A stretch of DNA of 9,226 bases from a bacterium. Its GTDB lineage: Bacteria; AUK180; JAQVHJ01. Position 1 is the first letter of the stretch. Each line of letters begins with the position of its first letter. The DNA lies in NCBI GenBank assembly GCA_028696285.1, contig JAQVHJ010000064.1, positions 1 to 9,226 on the forward strand, read 5' to 3'. The position numbers and the translations under genes are program-made. The notes under the pieces are model-generated. The model saw nothing but the letters and a program-made list of their open reading frames with translations, ran no database searches and was not told where the DNA came from. Shown one piece after another: positions 7,739-9,226 of the stretch.

Positions 7739-7753
7739 ATTTGCTCCGCAAAT
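7739..7753. repeat. Small hairpin ATTTGC-TCC-GCAAAT
   Basis: Perfect 6-bp stem with a 3-nt loop, a few bases before module copy B. Confidence 0.4.
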
Positions 7754-7769
7754 ACACTGCAAGAAAAAC

Positions 7770-7890
7770 GCTTCGCATTGAAGAAGGAAGATTGAAAATT
7801 GTAAATTGAAAATTTGTAATATAGCATTTATGCATATATTGCAGATATTTAAATAGATAGATACTTTGTAATCATTTGAATGTGAATTGA
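7770..7890 (+). repeat. AT-rich repeat module, copy B (+), diverged
   Basis: Head GCTTCGCATT, heptamer core at 7777-7811 (ATTGAAG, AAGGAAG, ATTGAAA, ATTGTAA, ATTGAAA), then a tail with GCATTTATGCATATATTGC (7824-7842) and GATATTTAAATAG. It is related to the tails of C and D read on the other strand, and the match can be followed weakly to CATTTGAATGTGAA near 7873-7886. It is the most diverged long copy. Confidence 0.65.
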
Positions 7891-7956
7891 AACCACTGGA
7901 CACACTGACAAGAAAAAAGAGATTGTAAATAAGATAAATTACATTTAATCATTTAA

Positions 7957-8022
7957 TCTTCTCTGCGTCCGAAGTTTATCCCGAACGAATGTGAGGGACC
8001 TCTCTGCGGTGAAATATTCTCC
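7957..8022 (+). repeat. Repeat with TTTATCCCGAAC core and CTCTGCGGTGA tail, copy 1
   Basis: Bases 7957-8005 match 8738-8786 at 45 of 49 positions without gaps; mismatches are at 7966, 7972, 7987 and 8000. The following CTCTGCGGTGA (8002-8012) recurs at 9100-9110, just after module D. Two ATTTAATC octamers (7943-7958) precede it. Confidence 0.7.
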
Positions 8023-8077
8023 TATATTCCAGAAAACGTTTAACATATAACATTCCTTTAGGCGGTGATGGTAAGTA

Positions 8078-8099
8078 ACCCCGGTCTTTAGCCCGGGGT
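8078..8099. repeat. GC-rich hairpin ACCCCGG-8 nt-CCGGGGT
   Basis: Perfect 7-bp stem (8078-8084 with 8093-8099) around TCTTTAGC, standing out from very AT-rich flanks. It is the most stable-looking simple stem in the region. No T-run follows, so it is not a typical terminator. The shape resembles REP-type or IS200/IS605-end hairpins, but no transposase is present. Confidence 0.55.
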
Positions 8100-8213
8100 A
8101 GATAATGACAAAGAAGTATTTGCAGAGTTCAAATAAATACAGAAATTACAATTGTTTTTTATGTTATGTAAGGATAACAACAAAGTTATGTAATATATTT
8201 ATATTTGCCATGT

Positions 8214-8290
8214 ATTGACGAAGTCAATTAGTGTTAAATTAAAGCGAGCAGTGCGAACTTTAATTTGCCGTTGCAAAAAAAGAAAGCAAC
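8214..8290. other. Three consecutive hairpins in 77 bp, possible structured RNA or DNA element
   Basis: ATTGAC-GAA-GTCAAT (8214-8228); AAATTAAAG, a 13-nt loop, CTTTAATTT (8236-8266); GTTGC, an 11-nt A-rich loop, GCAAC (8270-8290). All stems are perfect. No open frame covers them. Either strand could form them. Confidence 0.45.
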
Positions 8291-8351
8291 AATATTAAAT
8301 TCAAGAAACATAATTCCTGAACAAATGTATCATAACTATTTAAAACAAGAA

Positions 8352-8400
8352 ATAAAGATTTTATTTTGATCTTTATGTTTTGAGCAGTTGCTGCTTAAAA
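8352..8400. repeat. Two adjacent hairpins
   Basis: ATAAAGAT and ATCTTTAT form an 8-bp stem (8352-8359 with 8369-8376). TTTTGAGCAG and CTGCTTAAAA form a 10-bp stem with one G-T pair and a TTG loop (8378-8400). The second closely resembles the tail of module A at 7519-7541, so it may be a fragment of the same module. Confidence 0.5.
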
Positions 8401-8466
8401 TTATATTAGATGCCTTTTGATCAGCAACGGAAAAGAGTACTCATTTCATTTTAATTAATATAATTA

Positions 8467-8478
8467 TTTATGTTATGT
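8467..8478 (+). repeat. 12-bp direct repeat TTTATGTTATGT, also at 8158-8169
   Basis: Exact 12-bp copies 309 bp apart bracket the hairpin-rich centre. In sequence this AT-rich, chance is a real possibility. Confidence 0.3.
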
Positions 8479-8557
8479 TTTTAATCTGTTCTATCTCTTA
8501 ATAATGAATGGAAAGCATTATAACTGTTTATAAATAATCTTCTTAATCCCCTTTAAT

Positions 8558-8609
8558 CCTGCGACAAGCGAAGCGCAGGTGTCCCGATGTTTCGGAGAAA
8601 CTGTCGGGA
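8558..8609. repeat. Two strong hairpins beside module C
   Basis: CCTGCG (8558-8563) pairs with CGCAGG (8574-8579). TCCCGA (8582-8587) pairs with TCGGGA (8604-8609), with an inner stem GTTTC-GGA-GAAAC (8589-8601). They sit between the inverted GGATTAAG repeat and module C. Confidence 0.55.
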
Positions 8610-8611
8610 TC

Positions 8612-8746
8612 ATTCTTCTCGCATTCATTTGCATCTTAAGCATCATTCGTTCTAAACATCCGCAACATAAGCATAAATGCAATATTCACAATTTTAAATT
8701 TTCAATCTAAAATCTTCAATTTTAGATGCGAAGCATTTCTTCTCTG
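8612..8746 (-). repeat. AT-rich repeat module, copy C (-)
   Basis: Matches 8961-9095 at 134 of 135 positions with no gap; the only difference is T at 8650 versus C at 8999. Six heptamers occupy 8686-8727 (TCACAAT, TTTAAAT, TTTCAAT, CTAAAAT, CTTCAAT, TTTAGAT), 42 bp as in copy A. They contain a perfect 9-bp hairpin (8705-8713 with 8719-8727) followed by ATGC-GAA-GCAT (8726-8736). Confidence 0.9.
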
Positions 8747-8786
8747 AGTCCGGAGTTTATCCCGAACAAATGTGAGGGACATCTCT
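8738..8786 (+). repeat. Repeat with TTTATCCCGAAC core, copy 2
   Basis: 45 of 49 positions identical to 7957-8005, same orientation. Here it directly joins, and overlaps by 9 bp, the end of module C, whereas copy 1 has no module C before it. Confidence 0.7.
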
Positions 8787-8812
8787 CCCGATTCCGTGGA
8801 ACCTCCATCGGG
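8787..8812. repeat. Hairpin CCCGAT-14 nt-ATCGGG
   Basis: Perfect 6-bp stem (8787-8792 with 8807-8812), similar in outer arms to the TCCCGA/TCGGGA hairpin at 8582-8609. Confidence 0.5.
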
Positions 8813-8831
8813 ACTGCTTTGTTAGTGCTAA

Positions 8832-8859
8832 GTGGAGGGTGGAGGGTGGAACGTGGAAT
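8832..8859 (+). repeat. Four-unit heptamer array GTGGARN
   Basis: GTGGAGG, GTGGAGG, GTGGAAC, GTGGAAT, contiguous and in phase. Same 7-bp period as the CGGTRAA and ATTGTAA arrays but a different sequence. Confidence 0.7.
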
Positions 8860-8888
8860 GAATATAAGAAATACAAATTTAAAGCTCA

Positions 8889-8953
8889 CAGCAATTTACA
8901 ATCTACAATTCTAAATGCGCAGCATTCTTCCCTTCCATTCCCTTAAGTTCCCT
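8889..8953 (-). repeat. AT-rich module, partial copy F (-), joined to a decamer array
   Basis: Heptamers CAGCAAT, TTACAAT, CTACAAT, TCTAAAT (8889-8916) are followed by GCGCAGCATT, the reverse complement of a GCTGCGCATT-type head as in copy A. The module tail is missing. The inverted decamer array (8927-8953) follows. Confidence 0.6.
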
Positions 8954-8960
8954 GTCAATA

Positions 8961-9095
8961 ATTCTTCTCGCATTCATTTGCATCTTAAGCATCATTCGCT
9001 CTAAACATCCGCAACATAAGCATAAATGCAATATTCACAATTTTAAATTTTCAATCTAAAATCTTCAATTTTAGATGCGAAGCATTTCTTCTCTG
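8961..9095 (-). repeat. AT-rich repeat module, copy D (-)
   Basis: Near-identical partner of 8612-8746, with starts 349 bp apart. Heptamer core at 9035-9076, hairpin at 9054-9076, GCGAAGC at 9077-9083. It is followed at 9100-9110 by CTCTGCGGTGA, the phrase also found at 8002-8012. Confidence 0.9.
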
Positions 9096-9190
9096 TGCCC
9101 TCTGCGGTGAGAAATATCTTCTCTGGGGTTTTGTAAACTTTGTAAAATTAACAAAAATTCAACTTTTTCAACTACCGTCCCTGAATATTC

Positions 9191-9219
9191 TTGACTTTTA
9201 ATATTTTATTTGCTATAAT
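9191..9219 (+). promoter_or_regulatory. Sigma70-type promoter with extended -10, reading out of the window
   Basis: TTGACT (9191-9196), a 17-bp spacer, TATAAT (9214-9219), with TG one base upstream of the -10 (9211-9212). This is close to perfect housekeeping consensus. Transcription would start near or past the window end and serve a gene or RNA to the right. The classic pattern argues against a Bacteroidota-type sigma consensus (TTTG / TAnnTTTG). Confidence 0.75.
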
Positions 9220-9226
9220 TTTTTAT

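Larger units (their letters stand above)
7138..9226. other. Gene-free, repeat-rich intergenic region of about 2.1 kb
   Basis: No open frame here has a convincing start, ribosome binding site and protein-like composition. The sequence is a mosaic of short repeats and hairpins, listed separately. I see nothing specific in 7412-7440, 7593-7680, 7891-7942, 8021-8077, 8291-8351, 8401-8537 and 9129-9190 beyond A/T-rich sequence. No tRNA, rRNA, transposase or CRISPR array was found. Confidence 0.8.

Noticed and set aside
7721..7903. 60-codon antisense open frame across module B
   Set aside because: Its sequence is the translation of the AT heptamer core and module tail, not protein-like.
8040..8140. 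tRNA-like reading around the GC-rich hairpin and GAGTTCAAAT
   Set aside because: No acceptor stem closes around it, and the anticodon and T arms are not in the right places.
8214..8240. Promoter with TTGACG at 8215-8220
   Set aside because: No acceptable -10 lies 16-18 bp downstream; TTGACG is explained as one arm of a hairpin.
8268..8430. Inverted CCGTTGC (8268-8274) and GCAACGG (8424-8430) as a long stem
   Set aside because: Only 7 bp over a span of 160 bp with no extension, and the left arm already pairs locally with 8286-8290.
8726..8914. 62-codon open frame in the repeat region
   Set aside because: It runs through module C, the TTTATCCCGAAC repeat, a hairpin and the GTGGARN array, so it is built from repeats. 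No ribosome binding site is seen.
8612..9095. CRISPR array, because of near-identical repeats
   Set aside because: Repeats are 135 bp, only two are near-identical, spacing is 349 bp and spacers are themselves repeats. No cas gene is visible.

Overview
The window holds the end of one gene, four complete same-strand genes packed as an operon (about 1-7137), and a gene-free, repeat-rich stretch (7138-9226) that ends in a textbook sigma70-type promoter pointing out of the window. Base composition is low GC. The cell is almost certainly a diderm (Gram-negative type) bacterium, because the largest gene is a TamB/AsmA-like envelope protein. The repeats (runs built on ATTGTAA, CGGTGAA and GTGGAGG, a CTCTGCGGTGA phrase, a GATTGC...GCAATGAC element) remind me of intergenic repeats in uncultured FCB-group genomes such as Ignavibacteria. 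That placement is from memory and is weak.

Operon. The 25-codon tail of an upstream gene ends at 79. Next come an exported, cysteine-free 546-aa protein of unknown function (100-1740), a 1327-aa TamB-like protein (1744-5727), a 383-aa membrane protein with the lysylphosphatidylglycerol synthetase transmembrane/YbhN-type fold (5717-6868), and a 90-aa two-helix membrane protein (6865-7137). Spacings are 20 nt, 3 nt, an 11-nt overlap and a 4-nt overlap, so co-transcription and translational coupling are likely. TamB-family proteins form a long hydrophobic groove from the inner membrane toward the outer membrane and are implicated in phospholipid transport and outer-membrane protein assembly. YbhN-fold proteins are polytopic inner-membrane proteins, some linked to lipid flipping. 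The cluster therefore reads as an envelope-biogenesis or lipid-trafficking module; the roles of the first and last complete genes are unknown.

Repeat region. After a palindrome just beyond the last stop codon, the 2.1 kb to the window end has no credible gene. It is a mosaic of short modules: a 98-bp array of fourteen in-phase heptamers; an inverted pair of GATTGC/GCAATGAC elements; an AT-rich module with a heptamer core present as two + copies (A, B), two - copies (C, D, 134 of 135 bases identical) and one - partial copy (F); decamer arrays on both sides in inverted orientation; a GTGGARN heptamer array; and a central hairpin-rich stretch (about 8078-8400). The shared 7-bp period in arrays of unrelated sequence, and the partly mirrored order of modules around the hairpin-rich centre, are the most unusual things here. 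I see no transposase, CRISPR array, tRNA or rRNA.
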